From Pseudomonadota bacterium (GTDB lineage Bacteria; Pseudomonadota; Alphaproteobacteria; Rhodobacterales; Rhodobacteraceae), in assembly GCA_020161615.1 (NCBI GenBank), contig JAIUPD010000017.1:1-61166 (forward strand): DNA of 61,166 bases, given 5' to 3'. Under the pieces are notes generated by a model. That model did no database searches. It was not told the origin of the DNA and saw only the letters and a list, made by a program, of their open reading frames with translations. Both the position numbers and the translations under genes were made by a program. Positions 18,034-26,744 of the stretch are shown in pieces. The first letter of the stretch is position 1. Every line of letters begins with the position of its first letter.

Positions 18034-18085
18034 TATGAAAGGATAGATAATCTCCGATATTCCTGATATTGACTGATATTTCATA
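18034..18085. promoter_or_regulatory. AT-rich block with three GATATT repeats before dctP
   Basis: The 126-base gap between quiC and the binding protein gene is unusually AT-rich. It holds GATATT three times at 9-10 base spacing (18056, 18065, 18075) inside an inverted TATGAAA (18034-18040)/TTTCATA (18079-18085) pair. The helical spacing suggests a regulator site or an internal promoter for the transporter genes; an mRNA hairpin is the alternative. Confidence 0.4.
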
Positions 18086-18151
18086 GAATTTGGAACTGAC
18101 TACCGGCTACGCTGACCCACGAACCTGCATCGACGTCAAAGGGAGGAAACC

Positions 18152-19141
18152 ATGACGCCCATCACCCGCCGCGCGGCCCTTGCCACCGGGCTTGCCCTGA
18201 CCACCGCGCTGACCGCCGCGCCCCTCTTCGCCCAGGACCGGCCGGTCCTGCGGCTGTCGTCGGTGGTCTCCAACAACGACATCCGGGCCGAGGCCTTTGC
18301 CGCGATCGCCGAGGCGGTCTCGGCCGAGTTCGACCTGCAGGTCTTCAACGGCGCCACGCTGGTGGCGCAGGGGACCGAGCTGATCGCCATGCAGCGCGGC
18401 AACCTCGAAATGGGCCTCGTCGCGCCGCAGTCCATCGCCGAGCAGGTGCCGGAATGGTCCATCGTCACCTCGGCCTATCTGTTCAGCGATGTCGCGCATC
18501 TTGAGCGCACTTTCGACAGCGAGGTCGGGGCCGAACTTCTGGCGCTGGCCGAGGGGATCGGCATTCACGTGCTGGCGCCGGTCTATTTCGGGACCCGCCA
18601 GGTCAACCTGAAACCCGAGATCGAGGTGCGGACCCCGGCCGACCTGAACGGCCTGACCCTGCGGATGCCGGGGGGCGACGCCTGGCAGTTCCTGGGCTCG
18701 GCCATCGGGGCCAACCCGACGCCCCTGGCCTATGCCGAGGTCTATACGGCCCTGCAGACCGGGGCCATCGACGGGCAGGACAACCCGCTGCCCAACGATT
18801 ACAACATGCGGTTTTACGAGGTCACCTCGCAGATCGTCATGACCGGGCACCTGATCGGCTTTGACGTGCTGGCGATCAGCAACGATGTCTGGAACGGCAT
18901 GACGCCGGAGCAGCAGCAATTGCTGCAATCCGCCGTCGATACCGCCATCGCCGAAAGCACCGAGCGTCACCTCGCCCGTGAGGCCGAGCTGGTGCAATTC
19001 TTCCAGGATCAGGGGCTGCGCGTCTATGAACCCGACCGCGACGCCTTCCGCGCCTATGCCCAGGGGCGCTATCTGGAAAGCGAGTTCGCCGCCAGCTGGC
19101 CCGAGGGCATGCTGGAGGCGATCAACGCCCTGGCCGAGTAA
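18152..19141 (+). CDS. TRAP substrate-binding protein, probable quinate/shikimate
   Basis: A 329-residue periplasmic binding protein. The N-terminus has a twin-arginine pair followed by a hydrophobic stretch and a cut near FAQ (residue 28), so Tat export is possible. DctP hallmarks: MQRGNLEMGLVAPQSI, LTLRMPGGDAWQFLG with the carboxylate-binding arginine, and VYTALQTGAIDGQDNPL. Its place inside a hydroaromatic acid operon makes quinate, shikimate or dehydroshikimate the likely ligand. AAAGGGAGGAAACC precedes the start. Confidence 0.9.
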   Translation: MTPITRRAALATGLALTTALTAAPLFAQDRPVLRLSSVVSNNDIRAEAFAAIAEAVSAEFDLQVFNGATLVAQGTELIAMQRGNLEMGLVAPQSIAEQVPEWSIVTSAYLFSDVAHLERTFDSEVGAELLALAEGIGIHVLAPVYFGTRQVNLKPEIEVRTPADLNGLTLRMPGGDAWQFLGSAIGANPTPLAYAEVYTALQTGAIDGQDNPLPNDYNMRFYEVTSQIVMTGHLIGFDVLAISNDVWNGMTPEQQQLLQSAVDTAIAESTERHLAREAELVQFFQDQGLRVYEPDRDAFRAYAQGRYLESEFAASWPEGMLEAINALAE

Positions 19142-19155
19142 CACCGCCTGCGGCG

Positions 19156-19195
19156 GGCGGGGCGGCGGGCGGCGGCGTCCGCCCGTCGCCCCGCC
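19156..19195 (+). terminator. 15-bp hairpin between dctP and dctQ
   Basis: A 15-bp stem with one G-T pair (19156-19170 with 19181-19195, ten-base loop) immediately after the binding protein stop. There is no T-run. It probably stabilises the binding protein mRNA and reduces read-through into the membrane subunits. Confidence 0.6.
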
Positions 19196-19213
19196 TTCAT
19201 CGGAGATGCCCGA

Positions 19214-19747
19214 ATGACACCCCCTGCCCGCCGATGGATACGCCTAGCCCAGACCCTTGCCGAGGCCGTGCCCGGCATCCTGCTGGCCGTCATGTTCCTG
19301 TGCTTCATCCTGCAGGTGTTCATGCGCTACGTCATGAACAGCCCGGTCGGCTGGACCGTCGAGGTCTGCGTCATCGCCTGGCTCTGGGTGATCCTCTGGG
19401 GGCAATCCGTCTCGGCCCGGGAAGAGGACGAGATCCGCTTCGACATCGTTTATGGCGCGGTCTCGCCCCGGGTGCGGCGGGTCTTCCGGCTGATCTTTGC
19501 CGTGGCGCTGGTGGCGATCTACGCCATCGCCATCCCCGCCAACTGGGATTTCGTGACCTTCATGAAGATCCAGGACACCGCCTATTTCGACATCCCCTTC
19601 AGCTGGGTCTTTTCCATCCTGATGGTGTTCCTGGTCGTCTCGGTGCTGCGCTACGGCTGGATCGCCTGGGGCGCGCTGAGCGGACGGACGGTGCCCGCGG
19701 GCGAGGCCCTGCCTCATGAGGCGACACGCAAGGATTTCACCGAATGA
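19214..19747 (+). CDS. TRAP transporter small permease (DctQ type)
   Basis: A 177-residue protein with four membrane segments (about 20-40, 52-70, 92-112, 133-153). It shows the signatures LQVFMRYVMNSPVGWTVEV and the acidic EEDEIRFD loop of DctQ. Its stop overlaps the large permease start (ATGA at 19744). It is part of the presumed quinate/shikimate uptake system. Confidence 0.9.
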   Translation: MTPPARRWIRLAQTLAEAVPGILLAVMFLCFILQVFMRYVMNSPVGWTVEVCVIAWLWVILWGQSVSAREEDEIRFDIVYGAVSPRVRRVFRLIFAVALVAIYAIAIPANWDFVTFMKIQDTAYFDIPFSWVFSILMVFLVVSVLRYGWIAWGALSGRTVPAGEALPHEATRKDFTE

Positions 19748-21039
19748 GCTGGCAGTTCGACCTTATCGTCGCGGTCATCGTGCTGACCGCCGTGCTCGGC
19801 CTGCCCATCGGGCATGCCATGCTGGGCTCGTCGATCCTGTATCTGCTGCTGATGGGCCGGGACATGTCCATCGCCACCGAGCAGATGTTGAACGGGCTCT
19901 ATGGCTCTTACGTGCTGCTGGCGATCCCGCTGTTTATCTTCGCCGCCGACCTGATGAATGTGGGCTCGTTGTCCGACCGTCTGCTGGATTTCTGCAAGGC
20001 GCTGGTCGGCCGGTTCCGGGGCGGGCTGGGGCATGTCAACGTCGTCTCGTCGCTGATCTTTTCCGGCATGTCGGGTTCGGCCATCGCAGATGCCGTGGGC
20101 ATGGGGCGGATCATCATCAACCTGATGACGCGGGACGGGAAATATCCCGGCTCCTATGCCGGGGCGATCACCGCCGCCTCGGCGATCATCGGGCCGATCA
20201 TCCCGCCCTCGATCCCGATGGTGCTGTTCGCGCTCGTCTCGGATACGTCCATCGGCTACCTGTTCCTGGGCGGGGTTATGCCCGGGCTGATCCTGGGCGT
20301 CCTGCTGATGGTGGTGAACGCCTGGCAGGCGCGGGTCCACAATTACCCGGTCGAGGAACCCGTGCCGCTGCGCGACATCCCCCGGGTCACGCTGCGCGCC
20401 CTGCCCGCGCTGATGATGCCGGTGATCCTGCTGGTCGGCATCTATGGCGGCGTCACCACACCCACCGAGGCCGCCGCGCTGGCCGCACTCTATGCCTTCC
20501 TCGTCTCGACGGTCTTCTACCGGTCGGTCAGCCTGCGCCAGGCCTTTGCCACCGTGCGCCAGAGCGCCCGCTCGACCGCCAGCGTCGGCTTCCTGATCGC
20601 CGGGGCGCTGGCCTTCAACTATGTCGTCACGGTCGAGCAGGTCCCCAACGTCATCCTCGACTCGCTGGGTGATACCCAGCTCACGTGGTTTTCGTTCCTG
20701 CTAATGGTCAACGTGATCCTGCTGCTGCTGGGTTGCGTGCTGGAGGCCAATGCGATCCTGCTGGTGATCGTGCCGATCTTCCTGCCGACCGCCATCTCGC
20801 TGGGCGTGGACCCGGTGCATTTCGGCGTCATCGTCGTGGTCAACACGATGATCGGGCTGGCGACCCCGCCCTATGGTTTGCTGCTGTTCGTCGTCTCGTC
20901 GATCACCAAAGCCCCGACCGGCGCCACCATCCGCCACCTGCTGCCCTTCCTGGCGGTCATGGTGCTGGGGCTGGGCCTCATCACCTTTGTCCCCGACCTC
21001 ATCCTCTGGCTGCCCCGCCTCTATGGCTACAGCGGCTGA
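19744..21039 (+). CDS. TRAP transporter large permease (DctM type)
   Basis: A 431-residue, multi-spanning permease with VGRFRGGLGHVNVV, MSGSAIADAVGM, the re-entrant AASAIIGPIIPPSI and GLATPPYGLLLF. It completes the P-Q-M transporter of the hydroaromatic operon and is followed after 17 bases by the dehydroquinase gene. Confidence 0.93.
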   Translation: MSWQFDLIVAVIVLTAVLGLPIGHAMLGSSILYLLLMGRDMSIATEQMLNGLYGSYVLLAIPLFIFAADLMNVGSLSDRLLDFCKALVGRFRGGLGHVNVVSSLIFSGMSGSAIADAVGMGRIIINLMTRDGKYPGSYAGAITAASAIIGPIIPPSIPMVLFALVSDTSIGYLFLGGVMPGLILGVLLMVVNAWQARVHNYPVEEPVPLRDIPRVTLRALPALMMPVILLVGIYGGVTTPTEAAALAALYAFLVSTVFYRSVSLRQAFATVRQSARSTASVGFLIAGALAFNYVVTVEQVPNVILDSLGDTQLTWFSFLLMVNVILLLLGCVLEANAILLVIVPIFLPTAISLGVDPVHFGVIVVVNTMIGLATPPYGLLLFVVSSITKAPTGATIRHLLPFLAVMVLGLGLITFVPDLILWLPRLYGYSG

Positions 21040-21056
21040 CCTCCCTGGAGAGCTGA

Positions 21057-21506
21057 ATGTCCGATCTGAAAACCATTCTCGTGATCAACGGCCCGAACCT
21101 GGACATGCTGGGCACCCGCCAGCCCGAGGTCTATGGCCATGACACGCTCGCCGATGTCGAGGCGCTCTGCCGCCAGACGGCCGAGGCGCAGGGGATCGCC
21201 GTCGATTTCCGCCAAAGCGACAGCGAGGCCGAGATCATGGGCTGGATCAAGCGCGCGCGGGGCAATGCAGCGGGGATCCTGATCAACCCGGCCGGCTTCA
21301 CCTCGACCTCGATCGCCATTCTGGATGCGCTGCTGATCTTCGACGGCCCGATCATCGAGGTGCATATTTCGCCGCTGTTCCGGCGCGACGAATTCCGGCA
21401 CCTGTCCTATGTGTCGAAGGCGGCGACCGCCAAGATCGAGGGCTTCGGGATCCAGGGCTATGCCTTTGCCCTGACCCGGCTGGCGCAACTGGCGCGCGCG
21501 GCCTAG
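21057..21506 (+). CDS. aroQ: Type II 3-dehydroquinate dehydratase
   Basis: Interconverts 3-dehydroquinate and 3-dehydroshikimate; in this operon it acts catabolically and links quinate to the QuiC step. 149 residues, the normal length. Active-site residues are present: Arg21 and Tyr26 (RQPEVYG), Asn77 (INPAGFTSTS), His103 (EVHIS) and Arg114 (RDEFRHLSYVS). Against the usual type II sequence, the EVHLSN asparagine is a proline and the NPGAYTHTS loop reads NPAGFTSTS, in line with a divergent catabolic branch. Ribosome site GGAGAG. The stop codon is shared head-on with the GntR gene on the other strand. Confidence 0.92.
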   Translation: MSDLKTILVINGPNLDMLGTRQPEVYGHDTLADVEALCRQTAEAQGIAVDFRQSDSEAEIMGWIKRARGNAAGILINPAGFTSTSIAILDALLIFDGPIIEVHISPLFRRDEFRHLSYVSKAATAKIEGFGIQGYAFALTRLAQLARAA

Positions 21507-22189
21507 GGGATCATTCCGGTGGCGAGCACGTATTCCATGCCCGCCTCCACATGATCGACCAGCAGGGCGCAGGCGGCATCGGCATCGCGCGCCAGTACCA
21601 GGTCGCGCAGGTCGCGGTGCTGCCGGGCGACGCCCTCGCCGCGAAAATCCAGCACCAGCATATGATAGCGCGCGTAGCGGTCGAAGACCGAGGCATGGGT
21701 CCGCATCAGCGCCTCCTGCTTGCAGGCGGCGATGGTGGCGTGGTGAAAGCCCCAATCGTGGCGCACCCAGCGCTCGACCGAGGCGCGGTTGCCCGCCATC
21801 AGCTCGGCCTCGATCACCGAGAGCGTGTAATGCGCGGCGACGACACTGCCCTGCCACTCCAGGTCGCCCTCGGCGATGGAGCGTCTGAGCGCCGTGGTCT
21901 CCAGCAGGATCCTGAGGTCGGCCAGTTCGCGCAGGTCGGCGCGGCTGATCTCGGCCACGCGAAAGCCGCGCTGGCCCTCGGCGGTGACCAGCCCCTCGGC
22001 CGCCAGGCGGCTGAGGATTTCCCGCAGGGTCGAGACGCTGGCGCCGTAATCGCCGCGCAGAAGGTCGGGCTTCAGCTTGGCCAGCGGTTTCAGCCGCCCG
22101 TTGACGATATCCGCCCTGAGCCGGCGATAGGCCAGATCGCCAATCGTCTCGCCATCGCGGGCAACCGTTTCGAATCGGAGAAATTCCAT
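21503..22189 (-). CDS. GntR-family regulator (FCD type)
   Basis: A 228-residue regulator starting at the ATG at 22189. N-terminal wHTH (about residues 15-80: LAYRRLRADIVNGRL, LRGDYGASVSTLREILSRLAAEGLV) and a helical FCD effector domain with metal-type histidines (DWGFHHATIAAC, late LLVDHVEAG). It is convergent with the hydroaromatic operon, and the two genes end on one palindromic CTAG. It may control that operon or the SDR/aliA side; I cannot decide between the TetR and this gene as the main quinate regulator. No strong ribosome site is visible. Confidence 0.87.
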   Translation of the reverse strand: MEFLRFETVARDGETIGDLAYRRLRADIVNGRLKPLAKLKPDLLRGDYGASVSTLREILSRLAAEGLVTAEGQRGFRVAEISRADLRELADLRILLETTALRRSIAEGDLEWQGSVVAAHYTLSVIEAELMAGNRASVERWVRHDWGFHHATIAACKQEALMRTHASVFDRYARYHMLVLDFRGEGVARQHRDLRDLVLARDADAACALLVDHVEAGMEYVLATGMIP

Positions 22190-22198
22190 AGGATCGAC

Positions 22199-22213
22199 TT
22201 TATGCCCGATAAA
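22199..22213. promoter_or_regulatory. Candidate operator just upstream of the GntR gene
   Basis: Inverted TTTAT-N5-ATAAA (22199-22213), ten bases from the start codon. The position is right for self-repression. The arms are short, so chance is possible. Confidence 0.35.
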
Positions 22214-22281
22214 CCCGGCGAAGAAGCCGAATCCCGGGTGATAAGTCAATCCTCGGACCGGCGCCCCCTGCCCTGCGCCCG

Positions 22282-23040
22282 TCACAGATGCGGATGCACC
22301 CCGCCCGAGACGGCCAGAACCTCGCCCGTGACGAAAGCCGCCTCGTCGCGCAGGAAGAAGGCGACGGCGGCGGCGGTTTCCTCGGGCTCGGCGAGCCTGG
22401 GAATGAAACTGCCCGCAACCAGCCGCGCGACCTCGGCCGGGGGCATGTTCCGCGTGACCGAGGTGTTGGTCAGCCCGGGCGCCACGCAATTGACCGTGAC
22501 ATGGGGCGCGAATTCGGCGGCGAGCGTGCGGGTGAGCGAGGCGACGGCGGCCTTGGCGGCGGCGTAATCGGCCTGCCCCTTCTCGCCGCCGAAGACGATG
22601 GAGGCGGTGTTGACCACCCGGCCGAAGCCCTGTTCCAGCATCCCGGGAACCAGCGCCTGCATCAGGTGGAAACCGCCCATCAGGTTCAGGTCGAAGGTCT
22701 GCCGCCAGCGGGTTTCGTCCATGCTGAGGAAGGGTTGGTAGAGCACGGGCGAGCGCAGGCCCCCGACCAGGTTGACCAGCAGGTCCACCCGACCGAAGGC
22801 CGCGAGCGCCGCCGCGGCGACCGCCCGCGCCTCAGGGGCGACGGTCACATCGGCGCGCTCTGCCGCGACGGCCGGCGCATCGGGGAGGGCGCGCAGCATC
22901 GCGGCAGTCTCGTCCAGCCGACGGGCGGAAATGTCGGTCAGCATCAGCCCCGCCACCCCCTCGGCCGCGAGCCTGAGGGCCACGGCCCGGCCCATCGGCC
23001 CGCCCGCGCCCGAAATGAGGGCGATACGGCCCCGGCTCAC
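22282..23040 (-). CDS. SDR-family oxidoreductase, last gene of the bad/ali operon
   Basis: A 252-residue short-chain dehydrogenase with cofactor loop SGAGGPMG, Asp36 after the second strand (TDIS, favouring NAD), and catalytic Ser147, Tyr159, Lys163. The GTG start overlaps the aliA stop (GTGA), so translation is coupled. Since BadH is also in this operon, this second SDR probably acts on another hydroxy- or oxo-acyl-CoA of alicyclic acid breakdown, for example a ring-hydroxylated analogue; this is inference. Confidence 0.85.
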   Translation of the reverse strand: MSRGRIALISGAGGPMGRAVALRLAAEGVAGLMLTDISARRLDETAAMLRALPDAPAVAAERADVTVAPEARAVAAAALAAFGRVDLLVNLVGGLRSPVLYQPFLSMDETRWRQTFDLNLMGGFHLMQALVPGMLEQGFGRVVNTASIVFGGEKGQADYAAAKAAVASLTRTLAAEFAPHVTVNCVAPGLTNTSVTRNMPPAEVARLVAGSFIPRLAEPEETAAAVAFFLRDEAAFVTGEVLAVSGGVHPHL

Positions 23041-24680
23041 AGCCCCATCTCGTCGCGCAGGATCTGCCGCAGCGCGAATTTCTGCACCTTGCCCGAGGCG
23101 GTGGCAGGCAGCGCCTCGCGCAGTTCCAGCCGCTCGGGCCAGTATTGGGTGGCGAAATGATGCGCCTTCAGATGAGCCTGCATTTCCTCGAAACTCAGAC
23201 TCTGGCCGGGTTTCGGCACGACGAAGGCGCAGGCGCGCTCGCCCAGCCGGTCGTCGGGATAGCCGACGATGGCCACGCTCTGGACCGCAGGATGCTTGAA
23301 GAGCGCGGCCTCGACCTCGACCACCGGGATATTCTCGGCGCCGCGGATGATGATGTCCTTCGATCGGCCGCAGATGCGGATATAGCCGGTCTCATCCATC
23401 CGGGCGATGTCGCCGGTGTCGAACCAGCCCTCCGCATCGACGTTGTTCCACTGCGGCCGCTTCAGATAGCCGCCGAAATTCGAACATCCCCGAACGAAAA
23501 GCTCGCCCTCGATCCCCGGGCCGCTGACCGGCCGCCCCTCGCGGTCGCGGATCTGCAGCTCGATCCCCGGCAGCGGCACGCCATCGGTTTCCGCCGCGCG
23601 CTGGGCCGGATCCTCGGGCAGGACGGTGGTGACCGCGCCGTTCTCGGTCATGCCCCAGGCCGAAATCACCCGCGCCCCCAGCACCCGCTGCGCCCGTTCC
23701 ACCACCGGGCCCGGGATCACCGTCCCGGCGCAAAGGAAGATCCTGAGCGAGGCGGGATCGGTGCCCAGTTCCTCAACCGCGCCCGACAGGTCGATCAGGA
23801 ACGGGGTGGAGGCCATGGTCCAGGTCACGCCGTCGCCCTCGATGGTGCGGGCGGCCAGCGCTTTGTCCCAGCTGTCCATCAGCACGAACCGCGCCTTCAG
23901 CATCAGGGGCAGCAGCAGGCCGTACATGAACCCGGTCTGGTGGGCCATGGGCGAGAACATGAGGATCACGTCGTCTGACCCCATGTGCAGACGCTCGGCG
24001 AAGGGGGCGAGGTTGGCGTACATCGTGTTGGCGGTATGCATCACGCCCTTGGGTTCGCCCGTGGTGCCCGAGGTATAGATCAGCTGGCAGACGTCATCGG
24101 GGCCGAGGCGGGTGTTGCGCGTGATCGAGGCGCGCTGGCTGTCGAACGCGGGGTTGCAGAGGAGCGCGTCGAAGCTGTTCGCCCCCTCACCCCCCGCCAC
24201 GACGACGTGGGCCAGCCCGGGCAGGCCCTGTTTCAGCCCCTCGGCCATCGCCTCGTGATCGAAGCCGCGGAAGGTCTTGGGCACCAGAAAGACCTTGCTC
24301 TCGCCATGCTTCAGCATGAAGCCCAGTTCACGCTCGCGGAAGATCGGCATCACGGGGTTGAAGACCGCGCCGATCCGCGAACAGCCCAGATAGCTGGCGA
24401 CGAATTCCCAGCCGTTCGGCAATTGGCAGGTCACCACATCGCCCCGCCCGACGCCCAGCGCCCGCAGGCCCAGCGCCGCGCGGTCGGCCAGAAGGTCCAG
24501 TTCAGCCCAGCTCAGGTCGCGCCGTGCGCCGGTCGCAGCCGTGATCGCCGACAGCGCCAGCGCCTCGGGATGCGCGGCGAGGCAGGCGTCGAAATAATCG
24601 TCGGCGGTCCTGTCCAGCCAGAGGCCGGCGGCGATCATCGCGGCCCGGCGGGGCTCGATGAGAACGGCGTCGAAATGCAT
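23037..24680 (-). CDS. aliA: Cyclohexanecarboxylate-CoA ligase-like acyl-CoA synthetase
   Basis: Activates the ring acid to its CoA thioester with ATP, giving AMP and pyrophosphate. 547 residues. ANL-family motifs in order: IYTSGTTGEPKGV (near residue 200), SAWGMTENG, GWFDTGDIA, GYIRICGRSKDII and the C-terminal lysine in ASGKVQKF. I assign AliA from its place with aliB, badI and badH, and from family likeness to cyclohexanecarboxylate-CoA ligases. Benzoate-like or open-chain acids cannot be ruled out. Ribosome site GGGAGGAAG. Confidence 0.8.
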   Translation of the reverse strand: MHFDAVLIEPRRAAMIAAGLWLDRTADDYFDACLAAHPEALALSAITAATGARRDLSWAELDLLADRAALGLRALGVGRGDVVTCQLPNGWEFVASYLGCSRIGAVFNPVMPIFRERELGFMLKHGESKVFLVPKTFRGFDHEAMAEGLKQGLPGLAHVVVAGGEGANSFDALLCNPAFDSQRASITRNTRLGPDDVCQLIYTSGTTGEPKGVMHTANTMYANLAPFAERLHMGSDDVILMFSPMAHQTGFMYGLLLPLMLKARFVLMDSWDKALAARTIEGDGVTWTMASTPFLIDLSGAVEELGTDPASLRIFLCAGTVIPGPVVERAQRVLGARVISAWGMTENGAVTTVLPEDPAQRAAETDGVPLPGIELQIRDREGRPVSGPGIEGELFVRGCSNFGGYLKRPQWNNVDAEGWFDTGDIARMDETGYIRICGRSKDIIIRGAENIPVVEVEAALFKHPAVQSVAIVGYPDDRLGERACAFVVPKPGQSLSFEEMQAHLKAHHFATQYWPERLELREALPATASGKVQKFALRQILRDEMGL

Positions 24681-24757
24681 GATCTTCCTCCCGAGACGAA
24701 GGGCTTTGCCCCCTGTTGGATCCGGGCGCCCTCCCCGGCGCCCGGGCTCGACGGGCC

Positions 24758-25915
24758 TCAGCCCGCGACGGCCTGACGGCCTGCCCGTTCCCGGGCGATG
24801 ATGGTCTTCATGATGTGCGCGGTGCCGTCGCCAATCTGCAGGCCCAACACGTCCCGCAGCCGTTGCTGGAACGGCAGCGTGTCGGAATAGCCGGCGTGGC
24901 CGTGGATCAAGAGGCAGGCATGGATCGCCTCATAGGCCAGAAGCGGCGGCCACCATTTGGTCATCGCGGCCTCGGCCGTGTGCGGCAGGCCCTGATCCTT
25001 GAGCCAGAGCGCGTTGTAGGACATCAGCCGCGCGGCCTCGACCTTGGTGTCGAAATCGGCCAGTTGATGCGTTACGCCCTGATAGGCGGCCAGCGGTTTG
25101 CCGAAGGCCTGACGCTCGCGGATATAGGCCCAGGTCTCGTCAAGGCTGGCGCGGGCGGTGCCCAGGCATTGCAACCCGATCAGGCTGCGCGAGAAGTCGA
25201 AACCCTGCATGACCTGGGCAAAGCCCTTGCCCTCGGCCCCCAGCAGATGGTCGGCGGGAACCTTGACATTGTCGAACCAGATCGAGCCATGGCCGATGGA
25301 ATTCTGGCCCATGTTGGTGAATTTCGACGTGGTGATGCCGGGCAGGTCCAGCGGGATCAGGATCGCCGAGACGCCATGCGCGCGATCCTCGGGCCGGCCG
25401 GTGCGGGCGAAGGTGATGACGCCCTTGGCCAGCTGGTTGGCGGAAATCGAGGTCTTCTCGCCGTTGATGATGTAGTGATCGCCGACCCGCTCCATCTTCA
25501 GGCCCAGATTGGCGGCATCCGATCCGCCCTTGGGTTCGGTCAGCGCGATGGCCAGCATGTGCTCGCCCGCAACGAGCCCGGGCAGCCAGGCCTCGGCGAT
25601 GTGTTTCTGCGCGAAGGTCGCGAGGATATGGCCGTTGAGCGAGGCCAGAAGCGAGACATAGCCGAAGGTGAAATCGGCCTTGCCCAATTCCTCGATGATG
25701 GCGCCGGCATAGAGATAGGGCGCACCCATCCCGCCATAGGCCTCGGACAGTTCCGGCGCGATGAGGCCCAGTTCGCCCATCTCGCGCAGGAGCGCCCGGT
25801 CAAAACGCCCCTCGCGTTCGCGGGCCAGATAGCCGGGCGCGACGCGGTCTTGCGCGAATTTGCGGGCGAGGTCGCGGATCTGGTCCAGTTCCTCGGTATC
25901 GAAAATCGTCTTCAT
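24758..25915 (-). CDS. aliB: Cyclohexanecarboxyl-CoA dehydrogenase-like flavoprotein
   Basis: Introduces the ring double bond (cyclohexanecarboxyl-CoA to cyclohex-1-enecarboxyl-CoA) with FAD. 385 residues. Typical acyl-CoA dehydrogenase blocks: LGLIAPELSEAYGG, IALTEPKGGSDAA, INGEKTSISANQLA, ERQAFGKPLAAYQG. The C-terminal catalytic motif reads IGDGTAHIMK, with Asp where most family members have Glu (YEGT). Ribosome site GGGAGGATTGA. It is third in the badH-badI-aliB-aliA-SDR operon. Confidence 0.82.
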   Translation of the reverse strand: MKTIFDTEELDQIRDLARKFAQDRVAPGYLAREREGRFDRALLREMGELGLIAPELSEAYGGMGAPYLYAGAIIEELGKADFTFGYVSLLASLNGHILATFAQKHIAEAWLPGLVAGEHMLAIALTEPKGGSDAANLGLKMERVGDHYIINGEKTSISANQLAKGVITFARTGRPEDRAHGVSAILIPLDLPGITTSKFTNMGQNSIGHGSIWFDNVKVPADHLLGAEGKGFAQVMQGFDFSRSLIGLQCLGTARASLDETWAYIRERQAFGKPLAAYQGVTHQLADFDTKVEAARLMSYNALWLKDQGLPHTAEAAMTKWWPPLLAYEAIHACLLIHGHAGYSDTLPFQQRLRDVLGLQIGDGTAHIMKTIIARERAGRQAVAG

Positions 25916-25957
25916 TCAATCCTCCCAGATGCGGGGGGCGCGGCGCCCCCCGCCGCC

Positions 25958-26740
25958 TCACCGGTGGAACTTGCGGAAATCGGGCTTGCGCTTTTCCTTG
26001 AAGGCGATGCCGCCTTCCTTGCTCTCGTCGGTGTCGTAATAGAGCGAGAGCCCCAGCATCCCCAGACCGGCGATGCCGCGCTGATGCTCGGTATCCATGT
26101 TGAAGCTGCGCTTCGCCAGGGCGATGGCGGTCGGCGATTTCTCCATGATCTCGGCGCACCATCTGTCCACCTCGGCGTCGAGTTGGTCATCCGGCACGAC
26201 CGTATTGACGAGGCCCATAGCCAGCGCCTCGGCGGCCTTGTAGCGGCGGCAGAGATACCAGATCTCGCGCGCCTTCTTCTCGCCCACCACGCGGGCGAGG
26301 AAGGCGGTGCCATAGCCCGGATCGACCGAGCCGACCTTGGGCCCGACCTGACCGAATTGCGCGCTTTCGGCCGCGATGGTGAAGTCGCAGATCGTGCAGA
26401 GCACGTTGCCGCCGCCGATGGCAAAGCCGCGGACCTTGGCGATGACCGGCTTCGGCACGTCGCGGATGATCGTGTGCAGGTCTTCCATCGGCAGGCCGAT
26501 CGTGCCGCGCCCGTCGTATTGCCCTTCATGCGCCGATTGGTCGCCGCCGGTGCAAAAGGCCTTGTCGCCCGCGCCGGTCAGCACGATGACGCCGACCGAC
26601 TTGTCCCAGCCCGCCTTGTTGAAGGCATGGATCAGTTCTTCGCAGGTCCGGCCGCGGAAGGCGTTGTACTTGTCGGGGCGGTTGATGGTGATGGTGGCCG
26701 CGCCATCCTTCACCGAATAGAGGATGTCCTGATAATCCAT
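25958..26740 (-). CDS. badI: 2-Ketocyclohexanecarboxyl-CoA hydrolase
   Basis: Opens the six-membered ring by hydrolysis to pimeloyl-CoA. 260 residues, the length I recall for Rhodopseudomonas BadI. It is a crotonase-fold protein of the MenB/BadI branch: TINRPDKYNAFRG, FCTGGDQSAHEG, GGGNVLCTICDFTIAAE, GQVGPKVGSVDPGYG and the C-terminal KEKRKPDF. These MenB-like loops separate it from simple enoyl-CoA hydratases such as badK. It follows badH by four bases. Confidence 0.88.
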   Translation of the reverse strand: MDYQDILYSVKDGAATITINRPDKYNAFRGRTCEELIHAFNKAGWDKSVGVIVLTGAGDKAFCTGGDQSAHEGQYDGRGTIGLPMEDLHTIIRDVPKPVIAKVRGFAIGGGNVLCTICDFTIAAESAQFGQVGPKVGSVDPGYGTAFLARVVGEKKAREIWYLCRRYKAAEALAMGLVNTVVPDDQLDAEVDRWCAEIMEKSPTAIALAKRSFNMDTEHQRGIAGLGMLGLSLYYDTDESKEGGIAFKEKRKPDFRKFHR

Positions 26741-26744
26741 GATC

